A stretch of DNA of 64,000 nucleotides from Humibacillus xanthopallidus. GTDB taxonomy: Bacteria; Actinomycetota; Actinomycetes; Actinomycetales; Dermatophilaceae. The stretch spans positions 1,513,622 through 1,577,621 of the forward strand of contig NZ_VFPM01000002.1 in assembly GCF_006716675.1 (NCBI RefSeq). Direction: 5' to 3'. The number at the start of each line of letters is the position of its first letter. Positions within the stretch are counted from its first letter, which is position 1. This document shows positions 10,076 through 18,425 of the stretch, piece by piece. A model generated the notes under the pieces. It was not told the origin of the DNA, did no database searches, and worked only from the letters and a program-made list of their open reading frames with translations. Both the position numbers and the translations under genes were made by a program.

Positions 10076-11323
10076 TTGACTCACGCACGCGATCCGCTCC
10101 GTGCCCGCGCGGCGCTCGCCACCGGGAAGGCCGCCGGGCGGCTGTCCCAGGCGCTCGGCCGCGGCTCCGGCTCGATGATCGGGGGCCGCCTCGCCCTGCG
10201 CGTCGACCCGGAGGTGCTGCGTGCGGTGGCGGGCGACCGACGCACCGTCGTCGTCACCGGCACCAACGGCAAGAGCACGGTCACGGCCCTCGTCGCTGCT
10301 GCCCTCTCGCCGGGTGGTGCCGTCGTGTCCAACTCCACCGGCGCCAACATGACCGACGGCATCGTCACCGCCATGGCGGCCGACCGCGAGAGCGGTCTGG
10401 CCGCGATCGAGTGCGACGAGGTCTATCTCGGGCCGGTCGCGCGCGGCACGCGCCCCAAGGCCGTCGTCGTGCTCAACTCCTCTCGCGAGTACACCCGCGG
10501 CGTCTCGCTCAAGAGCACGCTGGAGCACTGGCGGCACACGGCCGCGACCCTGCCCGACGACTGCGTGGCGATCGTCAACGTCGATGACCCCCTCGTCAGC
10601 TGGGCCTTCGAGACGGCGCCTCGCCGCATCGGCGTCAGCGGCGGGCTCTACTGGCGTGACGACGCGCTCGTCTGCCCGGCGTGCGGCACGGTGCAGGACT
10701 TCACCGACACCTCGTGGAGCTGCCCCGGCTGCCACCGCTCGCGGCCCGAGCCCGACTGGACCGTCGTGCAGGACGGTGACGGGTGGGCCGTCGAGCACGC
10801 CGGCGGGCGCACCCGTCTGCACGTCACGGTGCCGGGTCGCACCGGGCCGGTCGGTGGCGCGTTCGCGCTCGCTGCCGCCGACGCGCTGGGGGTCGACGTC
10901 GACGCGGCCGCCGAGCGCATCAGCGCCGTCGCGGACGTCGACGGGCGGTATGCGCCCTACCGCGTGGGCGAGCACCAGGCGCGCCTGCTCATGCTCAAGA
11001 ACCCTGCCGGATGGGCCGAGGCCATCGACGTCGCCGTGTCGACCGGCCGTCCGCTCGTCGTGGCGCTCGACCCCTTCGGGCCGAAGGACACCGCGACGAT
11101 GTGGGAGGCGCCCTTCCACCGCCTGGCCGGGCGCGAGGTCTACGTCACCGGAGGGCGACGGGCCGACGGCCTCGCCATCCTCGACGCCGCGGGGGTGACG
11201 GTCCGCGAGGCGCCCGACCTCGAGTCGGCCGTGACGGGCCACGCCCCCGGCGAGGTGGTCGTCGCCTGCAACTACCCGGCCTTCCGCCGCATCTCGAAGC
11301 AGTTCCGAGGGAGCACCCATTGA
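10076..11323 (+). CDS. murT: Lipid II isoglutaminyl synthase, Mur-ligase-like subunit MurT
   Basis: MurT works with GatD to amidate the D-Glu of lipid II. The 415-residue protein has the Mur-ligase P-loop VVTGTNGKSTVTALV (about residues 57-71), four cysteines of the family's zinc ribbon (CPAC near 200 and CPGC near 217) and the C-terminal DUF1727 domain (FGPKDTATMWEAPF). I chose TTG at 10076 because AGAAGGG lies eight bases upstream; ATG at 10037 is in frame but has no ribosome site. All motifs look intact, in contrast to the partner gatD, which overlaps its stop by four bases (ATTGA). Confidence 0.92.
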   Translation: MTHARDPLRARAALATGKAAGRLSQALGRGSGSMIGGRLALRVDPEVLRAVAGDRRTVVVTGTNGKSTVTALVAAALSPGGAVVSNSTGANMTDGIVTAMAADRESGLAAIECDEVYLGPVARGTRPKAVVVLNSSREYTRGVSLKSTLEHWRHTAATLPDDCVAIVNVDDPLVSWAFETAPRRIGVSGGLYWRDDALVCPACGTVQDFTDTSWSCPGCHRSRPEPDWTVVQDGDGWAVEHAGGRTRLHVTVPGRTGPVGGAFALAAADALGVDVDAAAERISAVADVDGRYAPYRVGEHQARLLMLKNPAGWAEAIDVAVSTGRPLVVALDPFGPKDTATMWEAPFHRLAGREVYVTGGRRADGLAILDAAGVTVREAPDLESAVTGHAPGEVVVACNYPAFRRISKQFRGSTH

Positions 11324-12102
11324 GCCCGCAGCCGTCCCTCACCGTCGCGACGCTCTTCCCGCTCGCAACCGTCGCGGCCGCCGACGAGGCGAATGCCGCT
11401 GCGCTGGCGCGCCGCGGCGCGGCCCGTGGCGTCTCGGTCGAGCTCGTGACCGTCGACCGCCCCGGGGCCTTCGTCGACGCCCACGTCTACCTCCTCGGCG
11501 GCACCGGCCGCGGAGGGGTGCAGGCGCTGGTCGACAGCGTTGCCGACACCGACCTCGTCGTCCGGGTGCGTGACGGCCAGGCCGTCCTGCTCGCCGTCGA
11601 CGCCGGCCTCGACGCCGTGAGCCACGCGTGGGTCGACGCCGGCGGAGCGGCGCAGGAGGGTCTGGGCCTCGCTCCGGTCACCGTGCACCCCGATCACGAG
11701 GCCACCGGCACGGTCGTCACCCGTCCGGACGCGAGCCTCGACCTGCCAGCCCTCATCGGGTGGGAGGCCAACGACCTGCGCACCGAGCTCCACCCCGGCG
11801 CCCGCCCGCTCTTCACGCTCGAGGCGGGCCGGGGCAACCGCGGCGAAGGCGCAGGCGAGGGGGTCCTCGCCGGCAACGTGCTCGGAACGCGCCTGCACGG
11901 CCCGTTGCTCGCACTCAACCCGGAGCTCGCCGACCTCGTCCTCGCCCGCGCCCTGGCCCGCGAGGAGCCGTGGCCGAGGCTCGAGTCACCCGCGGTCGAG
12001 CGGGCCCGCCGCGAGCGCATCGCGGAGGTGCGGCGCGACGTTCCCGCGGCCGGCTGGCGCGACCGCCTCCCCTCGAGAGTGGCCCGGCTCCTCCCGAGCT
12101 GA
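11320..12102 (+). CDS. gatD: GatD-like glutamine amidotransferase subunit lacking the catalytic Cys
   Basis: 260-residue class I glutaminase-like partner of MurT. GatD normally frees ammonia from glutamine with a Cys/His pair in contexts like LAVCAGYQ and LHGP. Here the nucleophile segment reads VLLAVDAGLDAVSHA: Asp at residue 94 (codon GAC 11599-11601) replaces Cys, and the usual YQ is LD. The His segment TRLHGPLLALNP (His193) is kept. The oxyanion-loop GGGE is GGTG. From memory, Cys94 and His189 are the catalytic residues of S. aureus GatD. The protein is full-length with ordinary codon use, so it is not a decaying frame. TTG start overlaps the murT stop. Identification rests on the GATase core and the murT neighbour. 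Confidence 0.82.
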   Translation: MSPQPSLTVATLFPLATVAAADEANAAALARRGAARGVSVELVTVDRPGAFVDAHVYLLGGTGRGGVQALVDSVADTDLVVRVRDGQAVLLAVDAGLDAVSHAWVDAGGAAQEGLGLAPVTVHPDHEATGTVVTRPDASLDLPALIGWEANDLRTELHPGARPLFTLEAGRGNRGEGAGEGVLAGNVLGTRLHGPLLALNPELADLVLARALAREEPWPRLESPAVERARRERIAEVRRDVPAAGWRDRLPSRVARLLPS

Positions 12103-12129
12103 CCCTCGACCAACGGTCGTCCGTCGCCT

Positions 12130-12154
12130 GAGCGGCGGCCCCGCGCCGCCGCTC
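12130..12154. terminator. Hairpin between gatD and cobS
   Basis: Ten-base-pair GC-rich stem (12130-12139 with 12145-12154, five-base loop) in the 55-base gap between two convergent genes. It lacks a T-run but fits a bidirectional terminator. Confidence 0.6.
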
Positions 12155-12157
12155 GTG

Positions 12158-12955
12158 TCAGGTTGCTGCGTGCAGGGCCGACGCGACGACGAGGCCGGTC
12201 GCCATGGCGATCTCGATGGCCGCTCCGATGACGTCGCCGGTCACGCCTCCGAGGCGGCGCACGGCGTGATGACGCGTCGCCAGCGCTCCGGCCGCGGCCG
12301 CCAGCGCGACCGCCGCGCTGGCGAGTGCCGTCGTCCCCCACGGGCGCCCGGCCGCCACCGGTGGGAGCGCGGCTATGGCTCCCGCCGCGACGCAGACGAC
12401 CAGGACGAGGGCCGCAAGTGCTCGCCGCGACACGGTGCCGGCCACCCCTTGGCCGAGCCCCTCCTCCCGAGCAGGCGGTATGCCGTGTCGCGCGCAGATC
12501 GCGGGAGCCAGCCGGCTCGCGACGAGGGCGGTCACGGCGAGGACCGCTCCGACCGCGTCGGTGAGCAGGGCCGCGAGGCAGGCAGCGTCGAGGCCGAGGA
12601 CGAGGACGAGTGCCGTGGCCCCGGCCGGGCCGGTGTCGCCCCGACGCATCACCTCCAGCGATCGCTCGCGGTCGTGGCCCGAGGTCAGGCCGTCGGCGAG
12701 GTCGGCCAGGCCGTCGAGGTGCAGGGCCCGCGACAGCAGCGCGGGCACGACGAGCCCGAGGACTGCGGCGACGGCATACGGCAGCAGGCCCCGAGCCGTC
12801 AGCAGTGCGAGGGCGACCCACGACAGCACGACGGGGACCGTCGTCAGGGGCGCGAGCAGCATCGCGCCCCCCAGACTGCGACGGTCGACGGTGCGCGGCG
12901 CCCCTACCGGCACCGCGGTGAAGGTGCCGACGGCGAGGCGCCAGGCGTCACGCAT
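12158..12955 (-). CDS. cobS: Adenosylcobinamide-GDP ribazoletransferase
   Basis: Membrane enzyme of 265 residues that joins alpha-ribazole to adenosylcobinamide-GDP, the last step of the nucleotide loop pathway. The motif RALHLDGLADLADGLTSG, with the metal-binding acidic residues, is typical; several long Ala/Val/Leu segments are membrane spans. ATG at 12953-12955 overlaps the end of cobU by eight bases. It is the last gene of the riboswitch-led operon. An Ile in HGIPPA is coded by the rare ATA inside a GGCATAC word. Confidence 0.92.
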   Translation of the reverse strand: MRDAWRLAVGTFTAVPVGAPRTVDRRSLGGAMLLAPLTTVPVVLSWVALALLTARGLLPYAVAAVLGLVVPALLSRALHLDGLADLADGLTSGHDRERSLEVMRRGDTGPAGATALVLVLGLDAACLAALLTDAVGAVLAVTALVASRLAPAICARHGIPPAREEGLGQGVAGTVSRRALAALVLVVCVAAGAIAALPPVAAGRPWGTTALASAAVALAAAAGALATRHHAVRRLGGVTGDVIGAAIEIAMATGLVVASALHAAT

Positions 12956-13568
12956 CGGGGACGGCCGGCGGCAGCGCCTCGGGCACGACCGCGGCGTCGC
13001 TGAGGTCGAGGACCCGCCCGACGACGACGAGGTGCACGCGGGCGGCAGCGGCCGCGACGGCGGCATTGAGCCGGCCGAGCTCGTCGTGGAAGAAGCGGCC
13101 CGACGCGGTCGTCGCCACGAGTGACCATCCGACCTCGTTGGTGACGACGACAACGGGGACGCGGGTGGCGCAGAGCGTCTCGACGAGCGCCTGCCGCTGC
13201 CGCCCGACGAGCTCGGCGGCGGCGTCGAGGTCGTCCCACCCGCTCTCGTCGACCAGCGCCGTGATCCAGGTGCCGAGGCAGTCGACGAGCACCGGGCCTT
13301 GCGCCGACCGGATGACGCCCACGACGTCGCTCGTCTCGACCGTCGTCCACGACATCGGGCGCCGCACGCGGTGGCCCTCGACGCGACGGGTCCACTCGGC
13401 ATCGGCGAGGTCGGCACGACGGCCCGTCGCCAGGTAGGTCACGGCGGGCTCGTGCGCGAGCAGCTGCTCGGCGTGGCGGCTCTTGCCGCTGCGCACCGGA
13501 CCGGTCACGAGGGTGGTGCTCGACGCCCTTGCCGTGGCCCTCGCCGTTGCCCGCGTGGCGGGGCTCAC
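12948..13568 (-). CDS. cobU: Adenosylcobinamide kinase/guanylyltransferase
   Basis: 206-residue bifunctional enzyme that phosphorylates adenosylcobinamide and then attaches GMP. The P-loop TGPVRSGKSRHAE starts near residue 22; VVTNEVGWSLV is the family's conserved later motif. The GTG start at 13566-13568 overlaps the upstream gene's stop (GTGA), which fixes it, although it adds a 17-residue Ala/Arg/Thr tail before the P-loop. Together with cobS it salvages incomplete corrinoids that the upstream transporter can import. Confidence 0.92.
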   Translation of the reverse strand: MSPATRATARATARASSTTLVTGPVRSGKSRHAEQLLAHEPAVTYLATGRRADLADAEWTRRVEGHRVRRPMSWTTVETSDVVGVIRSAQGPVLVDCLGTWITALVDESGWDDLDAAAELVGRQRQALVETLCATRVPVVVVTNEVGWSLVATTASGRFFHDELGRLNAAVAAAAARVHLVVVGRVLDLSDAAVVPEALPPAVPDA

Positions 13569-14440
13569 CGGCGCACCTGCTCGCTCGGGGGTTCGAAGGC
13601 CACCGGGGCGTCGAAGGCGGCACGCCTCGCGGCTCGCCGGAAGACGCGGAGCAGGGCCGGCCCGGCCACGACGACGAGGACGGCGTTGAGCACGCCGCGG
13701 GGGAGATCCCACCCGAGGGAGGTCGCGAGGTAGAAGAGCGCGTAGTGGGCGAGGTTCTCCGAGACCGGGGCGCCGGGGACGAAGCCCATGCCGGTGGGTG
13801 CGTTGGCGCCGAGGAAGGGCCAGAACCACAGGTTCATGAAGAGCCCGAAGACGAGGCCGGTGACGAGGGCGTAGGCCGCGACGACCCACCGCTCGGCCCG
13901 GCTGCCGGCAGCGACGGGGAGCAGCCCGGCGCCGAGCCCGATACCGCCGGCGCAGACCATCTGGAAGGGCAGCCACGGCCCGACCCCTCCGGTGAGGAGG
14001 GCGCCGGTCGTCACGGCGAGCGCACCGGACACGAAGCCGACCCCCGGACCGAGCACGCGCCCCGCGACGATGACGACGAAGAACATCGGCTCGAGCCCGG
14101 CCGTGCCGGCGCTGAGCAGCCGCATCGCGCCGCCGGCCGCGGCAGCGACACCGAGCACGGCCACGGTCTTGGCGTCGAGGCGACCCGCCGAGACCTCGGC
14201 GAGGCAGACGACGGCGAGCAGGGCGATGAGCACGGCGAAGAACCACGGAGCGTCGTTGCCGTGCGCGATGGCCACCTCGGCCGGGACGACGAAGGGCCAG
14301 ATGAAGGCGAAGAGCCCGACGACGCCGACGACGGCGACGGCCACGACGGCCGGCCACCGCAGCGGGATGACTCGTCGCGAGCCGGTTGGTGTGGCGCCGA
14401 GTGCCGTCGCGACGGGCGTCTCCGGCGGCCGGGAGCTCAT
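13565..14440 (-). CDS. ECF transporter S component (probably corrinoid/cobalamin)
   Basis: 291-residue membrane protein with about six hydrophobic segments and small-residue-rich helices (for example GLGAGLLPVAAG and GLFMNLWFWPF), as in substrate-binding S components of energy-coupling-factor transporters. The specificity is inferred from the cobalamin riboswitch that leads the operon and from cobU-cobS downstream; the alternatives are cobalt or another corrinoid. ATG overlaps the stop of the ATPase gene by four bases. Confidence 0.82.
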   Translation of the reverse strand: MSSRPPETPVATALGATPTGSRRVIPLRWPAVVAVAVVGVVGLFAFIWPFVVPAEVAIAHGNDAPWFFAVLIALLAVVCLAEVSAGRLDAKTVAVLGVAAAAGGAMRLLSAGTAGLEPMFFVVIVAGRVLGPGVGFVSGALAVTTGALLTGGVGPWLPFQMVCAGGIGLGAGLLPVAAGSRAERWVVAAYALVTGLVFGLFMNLWFWPFLGANAPTGMGFVPGAPVSENLAHYALFYLATSLGWDLPRGVLNAVLVVVAGPALLRVFRRAARRAAFDAPVAFEPPSEQVRR

Positions 14441-16059
14441 GCCGAGCGCCCGATCGCGTTGGCGACCTCGGCGACCGTGAGCCAGGTCTGCGGCAGCATC
14501 ACCTTGGTGACCTGGGGGGCGAAGGCGGGCGAGGCCGACAGCACCTCGCGGGCCTTGCCGTCGGTGACGATCTCGCCGTCGGCGAGGATGACGACCCGGT
14601 CGGCCACCTCGGCGGCGAGCTCGACGTCGTGGGTGGCGAGCAGGATGGTCGTGCCCTCGGCGGCCAGGCCCGAGAGGACCTCGCCGAGCCGGTGCTTGGC
14701 GCCGTAGTCGAGCCCCCGGGTGGGCTCGTCGAGGAGCAGCACCTCGGGCGAGCCGGCGAGGATGACGGCGAGCGCGAGCTCGAGGCGCTGGCCCTCGGAG
14801 AGGTCGCGGGGGTGCTGGGCCCCGTCGATGCCTCCCGAGATGCGGTGCAGCAGAGCGGCCGTCGTGCCAGGAGCCGCGCCGAAGTCGGCATCGGCCGCCA
14901 CGCACTCCGCCGCGACGGAGTCGGCGTAGAGGAGCAGCTCGGGCTGCTGGGGCACGAGCCCGACCGCACGCACCCGCTCGCGCGGGGGCACGGCGTGCGG
15001 GTCGACCGACGACGCCCCGAGCCGCACCCGCCCCTTGGCGACCGGGTGCTGCGCGGCGATGGCGCCGAGCAGGGTCGACTTGCCGGCGCCGTTGCGGCCC
15101 ATGAGGGTCGTCACCGAGCCGGCCTCGAGCCCGAGGTCGAGCTCGTCGATGACGATCCGGCCGGCCCGCACGACACGCAGGTCACTGACGCTCAGGGCCG
15201 TGGCCGGACCGACTGCTCGCAGCTCGGGGACCGACCGCGAGCTCGCCTCGACGAGCCGCTCACGCAGCGCCGAGGCCCGGCGGCGGGCATCCCGGATCGA
15301 CAGCGGCGTCGGAGCCCACCCGGCGAGGCGCGACAGCCCGACGACGGGCGGGTAGATCTGCGAGTCGAGCATCGCCTCGGCGGGGTCGAGCAGGTCGGAG
15401 GTGTGGCCGCCGTCGACGAGGACGACCCGGTCGGCATGGTGCACGACGCGCTCGAGACGGTGCTCCGCGAGCACGACGGTCACGCCGAGGTCGTGGACGA
15501 TCCGGTGGAGCGAGGCGAGCACCTCCTCGGCCGCGACCGGGTCGAGCGCCGACGTCGGCTCGTCGAGCACCAGCACCCGCGGGCCGGCGGCGAAGAGGGC
15601 GGCGATCGCCGCGCGCTGCTGCTGGCCGCCTGAGAGGGCCCCGAGGGGCCGACCGCGCAGGGGAGTCAGCCCGAAGAGGTCGAGCGTCTCCTCGACCCGT
15701 CGGCGGATCGAGGTCGGGTCGAGGCCCATCGTCTCCATGCCGTAGGCCACCTCGTCCTCGACGACGTCGGTGACGAAGGTGGTGCTCGGGTTCTGCTCCA
15801 CGAGGCCGACGACGGTCGCGAGGTCGCGGGGGCGGTGCCGCGCCGTGTCGAGCCCGTCGACGGTGACCCGCCCGCTCAGGGTGCCCCCGCTGAAGTGCGG
15901 CACGAGGCCGTTGATGGTGCGCAGCAGGGTCGACTTGCCGCTGCCGGTGGGGCCGACGACGAGCACGAGCTCGCCCTCGGGGATCTCGAGCGTCACGTCG
16001 TGGAGGCTGGGAGCGGGCGCGCCGGCGTACGTCACCGACACGTGGTCGAAAGTGATCAT
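14437..16059 (-). CDS. ECF transporter ATPase, two ABC domains fused
   Basis: 540-residue protein with two complete ATP-binding domains, equivalent to EcfA1 plus EcfA2. Domain 1 has Walker A GPTGSGKSTLL (about residue 37), signature LSGGQQQRAA and Walker B VLVLDEPTSALD. Domain 2 has GRNGAGKSTLL, the variant signature LSEGQRLELA and LLLDEPTRGLD. It powers uptake with EcfT and the S component. ATG and stop overlap the neighbours by four bases on each side, so the four transporter and cob genes appear translationally coupled. Confidence 0.92.
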   Translation of the reverse strand: MITFDHVSVTYAGAPAPSLHDVTLEIPEGELVLVVGPTGSGKSTLLRTINGLVPHFSGGTLSGRVTVDGLDTARHRPRDLATVVGLVEQNPSTTFVTDVVEDEVAYGMETMGLDPTSIRRRVEETLDLFGLTPLRGRPLGALSGGQQQRAAIAALFAAGPRVLVLDEPTSALDPVAAEEVLASLHRIVHDLGVTVVLAEHRLERVVHHADRVVLVDGGHTSDLLDPAEAMLDSQIYPPVVGLSRLAGWAPTPLSIRDARRRASALRERLVEASSRSVPELRAVGPATALSVSDLRVVRAGRIVIDELDLGLEAGSVTTLMGRNGAGKSTLLGAIAAQHPVAKGRVRLGASSVDPHAVPPRERVRAVGLVPQQPELLLYADSVAAECVAADADFGAAPGTTAALLHRISGGIDGAQHPRDLSEGQRLELALAVILAGSPEVLLLDEPTRGLDYGAKHRLGEVLSGLAAEGTTILLATHDVELAAEVADRVVILADGEIVTDGKAREVLSASPAFAPQVTKVMLPQTWLTVAEVANAIGRSA

Positions 16060-17132
16060 CGGTCCTCCTCGCGAGGTCGGGGGGTGAGCCACGCGGGCAC
16101 GGCGGCGAGGAGCACGGCAGCCACGACGGGGAGGGGGAGCGCGGGCAGGCCCGGTGCGGGCGTGACGATGATGCCGTCCCAGCCCCGGACGGAGCCGGCG
16201 ACGAGGACGACCGCGGGCACGGCACCAGCGAGCGCGGTCACCGTCTCCGGCCACTGCCACCGGTCCCGGCGGTGCCCGGAGCGCCGCTCGCGCGACGCGC
16301 CGACGACGAGGCTGGCGGCCGCGAGCGCGGCCCCGACCGCGAGCAGCGGCAGGCCGAGAGCGCCCCCGGCCGAGGCGTCGAGCAGTCCGTAGAGACCGCC
16401 GAGCACGCCGAGCAGGCCGACGAGCGCGAGCCCCGAGGCGAGTCGCCGGTCGCGCGTGCTGGCGTGGACGGTCCGGCCGTAGCCGCGGGACTCCATCGAC
16501 GCCGCGAGGCCGAGGGAACGCTCGAAGGCGGTCTCGAGCACGGGCACGGCGAGCCGCGCCGTCTCGCGCGCACCGGTGCCCTCGTGGCCGCGCAGGGTGC
16601 GCGCGGCGCGCACCGCCCGGGCGTCGGTCACGAGCTGGGGCGCGAAGGTGAGGCCGACGACGACGGCGGTGCCGACGTCGTAGAGCGTCGCCGGCAGGTA
16701 GCGCAGCAGCCGGCGTGGGCTCGCGAGGGCGTTGGCGGCCCCCAGGCAGGCGAGGACCGCGGCGAGGCGCAGGCTGTCGTAGACGGCATACAGCAGCGAC
16801 TCGAGCGTGACCGGGCCACCCAGTCGGATGCCAGAAGCCCACTCCGGCAAGGGAACTCGCGGAAGCGTGAAGAGGACGGTCTCGCCGTGCACGCCGTTGC
16901 CGAGCAGCATCGTCATGACGACGCGGAAGGCGATGATGATCGCTCCGATGGCGAGGAAGCCCCACAGCGGGTTGGTCGTCGCCGGATCGCGTCGCTCCGT
17001 CACGACGACGATGCAGACCCCGATGACGAGCAGGAGCACGACGGGGTTCGTCGTGCGCGAGGCAGCCGTCGCGAGGCCCAGCCCCCACAGCCACCAGGCT
17101 GCGGGGTGCAGGAGCCTCGGACGGAGCGGCAT
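16056..17132 (-). CDS. ecfT: ECF transporter transmembrane component EcfT (CbiQ family)
   Basis: 358-residue membrane scaffold that links the ATPases with the S component. Several membrane spans are visible, with the two coupling-helix Arg motifs ARTLRGHEG and MESRGYGR, the latter of the family's Ala/Ser-Arg-Gly type. It is longer than typical CbiQ proteins because of an extra hydrophobic C-terminal region (about residues 235-350). It sits between the SCO2322-family gene and the ATPase gene. Confidence 0.9.
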   Translation of the reverse strand: MPLRPRLLHPAAWWLWGLGLATAASRTTNPVVLLLVIGVCIVVVTERRDPATTNPLWGFLAIGAIIIAFRVVMTMLLGNGVHGETVLFTLPRVPLPEWASGIRLGGPVTLESLLYAVYDSLRLAAVLACLGAANALASPRRLLRYLPATLYDVGTAVVVGLTFAPQLVTDARAVRAARTLRGHEGTGARETARLAVPVLETAFERSLGLAASMESRGYGRTVHASTRDRRLASGLALVGLLGVLGGLYGLLDASAGGALGLPLLAVGAALAAASLVVGASRERRSGHRRDRWQWPETVTALAGAVPAVVLVAGSVRGWDGIIVTPAPGLPALPLPVVAAVLLAAVPAWLTPRPREEDR

Positions 17133-17145
17133 CGCGGTCGCCCGG

Positions 17146-17892
17146 TCAGGACCGGGTGCCCGCCCCCCGGCGGGAGCGTGCGACGAGGTAGCCGATGAGG
17201 GCGAGGACCGCGAGGACGGCTACGACGTATGCCGCCACGGTTCCCGCACTCGTCGACGTGTCCTGGGCGGCGGGCTGGGCCGAGATCGGCGTCGCGACGG
17301 CGGCAGGGGTCTTGGTCGCCTCAGCCGGGGCGGCGATGGTCACGGGGGTGTCGGCGGCCTTGGCCTCCGCACTGACCTCCTTGACCTCGTCGGCACAGCC
17401 CTTGGCCGGGTAGCCGGCGACCGCGCAGAAGAGACCCTTCTCGGTGCGCAGCTTGCCCGCCTTGGCGAGCACGTCGGTGCTCGTCGCGTCGGTCGGCACG
17501 GAGGCGCAGAGCGCGACCGGCTGCGGCGGGGTCGCCCCGTCGCCGGAGTCGGCCGGACGGCCGTAGTCGACGACGAGCCCGACCCGCTTCTGTCCGGCAG
17601 CAGCGGGGGTGGCCCCGCACAGCTGGTCGAAGGTCAGCACGGCGCGGGGGAGGCGGGTCGACTGCTCGTCGCCCACGGCGAAGCGCCAGCCCTCGACGCT
17701 GCCGTCGACGGGCACGGTCTGGTCCGGGCCCTTCTGGGCGAAGACCCAGGCGCCGCCGGACAGCTGGTAGAAGCCCCAGTACCGGTAGGCCGCAGCCTGC
17801 GCCGGGGCGATGGTCAGGACGGCGAAGGCGCCGGCGAGCAGCAGGGACAGCACGACCCGCAGGGGCGTGCGACCAGGACGAACAAGGGACAC
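17146..17892 (-). CDS. SCO2322-family exported, C-terminally anchored protein
   Basis: 248-residue protein with a signal peptide (about residues 1-33, hydrophobic core VVLSLLLAGAFAVLTIAPA, AQA cleavage site), an extracellular domain starting AAYRYWGFYQLSGGAW, an Ala/Thr/Pro-rich stalk and a C-terminal membrane span (VAAYVVAVLAVLALIGYLVA) followed by arginines. The family is known next to ECF genes in Streptomyces (SCO2322, recalled). Its job is unknown; as the first gene after the cobalamin riboswitch it may help capture the substrate outside the cell. GTG start has GAGGAGG five bases upstream. Confidence 0.85.
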   Translation of the reverse strand: MSLVRPGRTPLRVVLSLLLAGAFAVLTIAPAQAAAYRYWGFYQLSGGAWVFAQKGPDQTVPVDGSVEGWRFAVGDEQSTRLPRAVLTFDQLCGATPAAAGQKRVGLVVDYGRPADSGDGATPPQPVALCASVPTDATSTDVLAKAGKLRTEKGLFCAVAGYPAKGCADEVKEVSAEAKAADTPVTIAAPAEATKTPAAVATPISAQPAAQDTSTSAGTVAAYVVAVLAVLALIGYLVARSRRGAGTRS

Positions 17893-18209
17893 GGTTTCCT
17901 CCTCGCGGTCGGACACCGTGCGGGCAGGCGGGGCCGGGGCCCCGTGCCTTCGGGCGACTCCGGTCCGCATTCCACGACAGACTGACAAAGGAGCCGAGTG
18001 GACGCGGGTTTTCCGACTTTGCCCCGAGCCGGCCCCCTGGTGGGGAACGGCCGTCGGCATCACGGTTGCGGGTCAGCGCCGGAGTCACACCGGCTTGCCC
18101 CATCGTCCTTCGGTACGTGCGAACCGTGGCACGTGGCCCCCACGCTCGTCAAACCGCACGTCGGGCGGCGGTCCGGACCGCTGTCGTGGCGGCTGGCTAG
18201 GGTGAGGCC
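17893..18209. other. Divergent intergenic region, 317 bases
   Basis: It holds the cobalamin riboswitch of the minus-strand operon (18000-18113), the 108-base segment that leads to its first gene, and on the plus strand the -10 hexamer TAGGGT (18198-18203) of the small gene at 18210. I see no ORF here. Confidence 0.8.
18000..18113 (-). promoter_or_regulatory. Cobalamin riboswitch
   Basis: Read on the minus strand, this segment has the conserved core of the B12 riboswitch: GGCAAGCCGGTGTGACTCC (cut here), then GGCGCTGACCCGCAAC and GTGA, and ends in the B12-box-like AGTCGGAAAACCCGC at 18003-18018. These are the signature elements of the adenosylcobalamin aptamer. The 108 bases between it and the GTG at 17892 can hold the expression platform. 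It should repress the SCO2322-ecf-cobU-cobS operon when cobalamin is abundant. Confidence 0.93.
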
Positions 18210-18425
18210 ATGAGCGCTGACTGGTCCTGGCTGTTCCTCGACGCCCACGGCAACACGATGGAGGGCGAGGGTCTGCCGACGGCCGGCTTCCCGACCCAGA
18301 GCGACGCCGAGAACTTCCTCGGGGAGTCGTGGCAGGAGCTGCTCGCCGCCGGGGTCGAGGCCGTGACGCTGCGCCAGAACGAGGCCGTCGTCTACGGCCC
18401 GATGAGCCTGCGGGCCGCGGAGTGA
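18210..18425 (+). CDS. Small conserved protein, 71 aa
   Basis: Acidic 71-residue protein with aromatic N-terminus (SADWSWLFLDAHGN) and no membrane segment. The pattern fits short conserved actinobacterial proteins without known function. TAGGGT six bases before the ATG points to a leaderless transcript. The last codons overlap the start of the serine hydrolase gene (GTGA), so the two are probably made together. Confidence 0.75.
   Translation: MSADWSWLFLDAHGNTMEGEGLPTAGFPTQSDAENFLGESWQELLAAGVEAVTLRQNEAVVYGPMSLRAAE

Noticed and set aside
12948..14357. Longer cobU reading frame (469 codons)
   Set aside because: The upstream part is the other frame of the S-component gene; the GTGA overlap at 13565-13568 gives a normal-length CobU.
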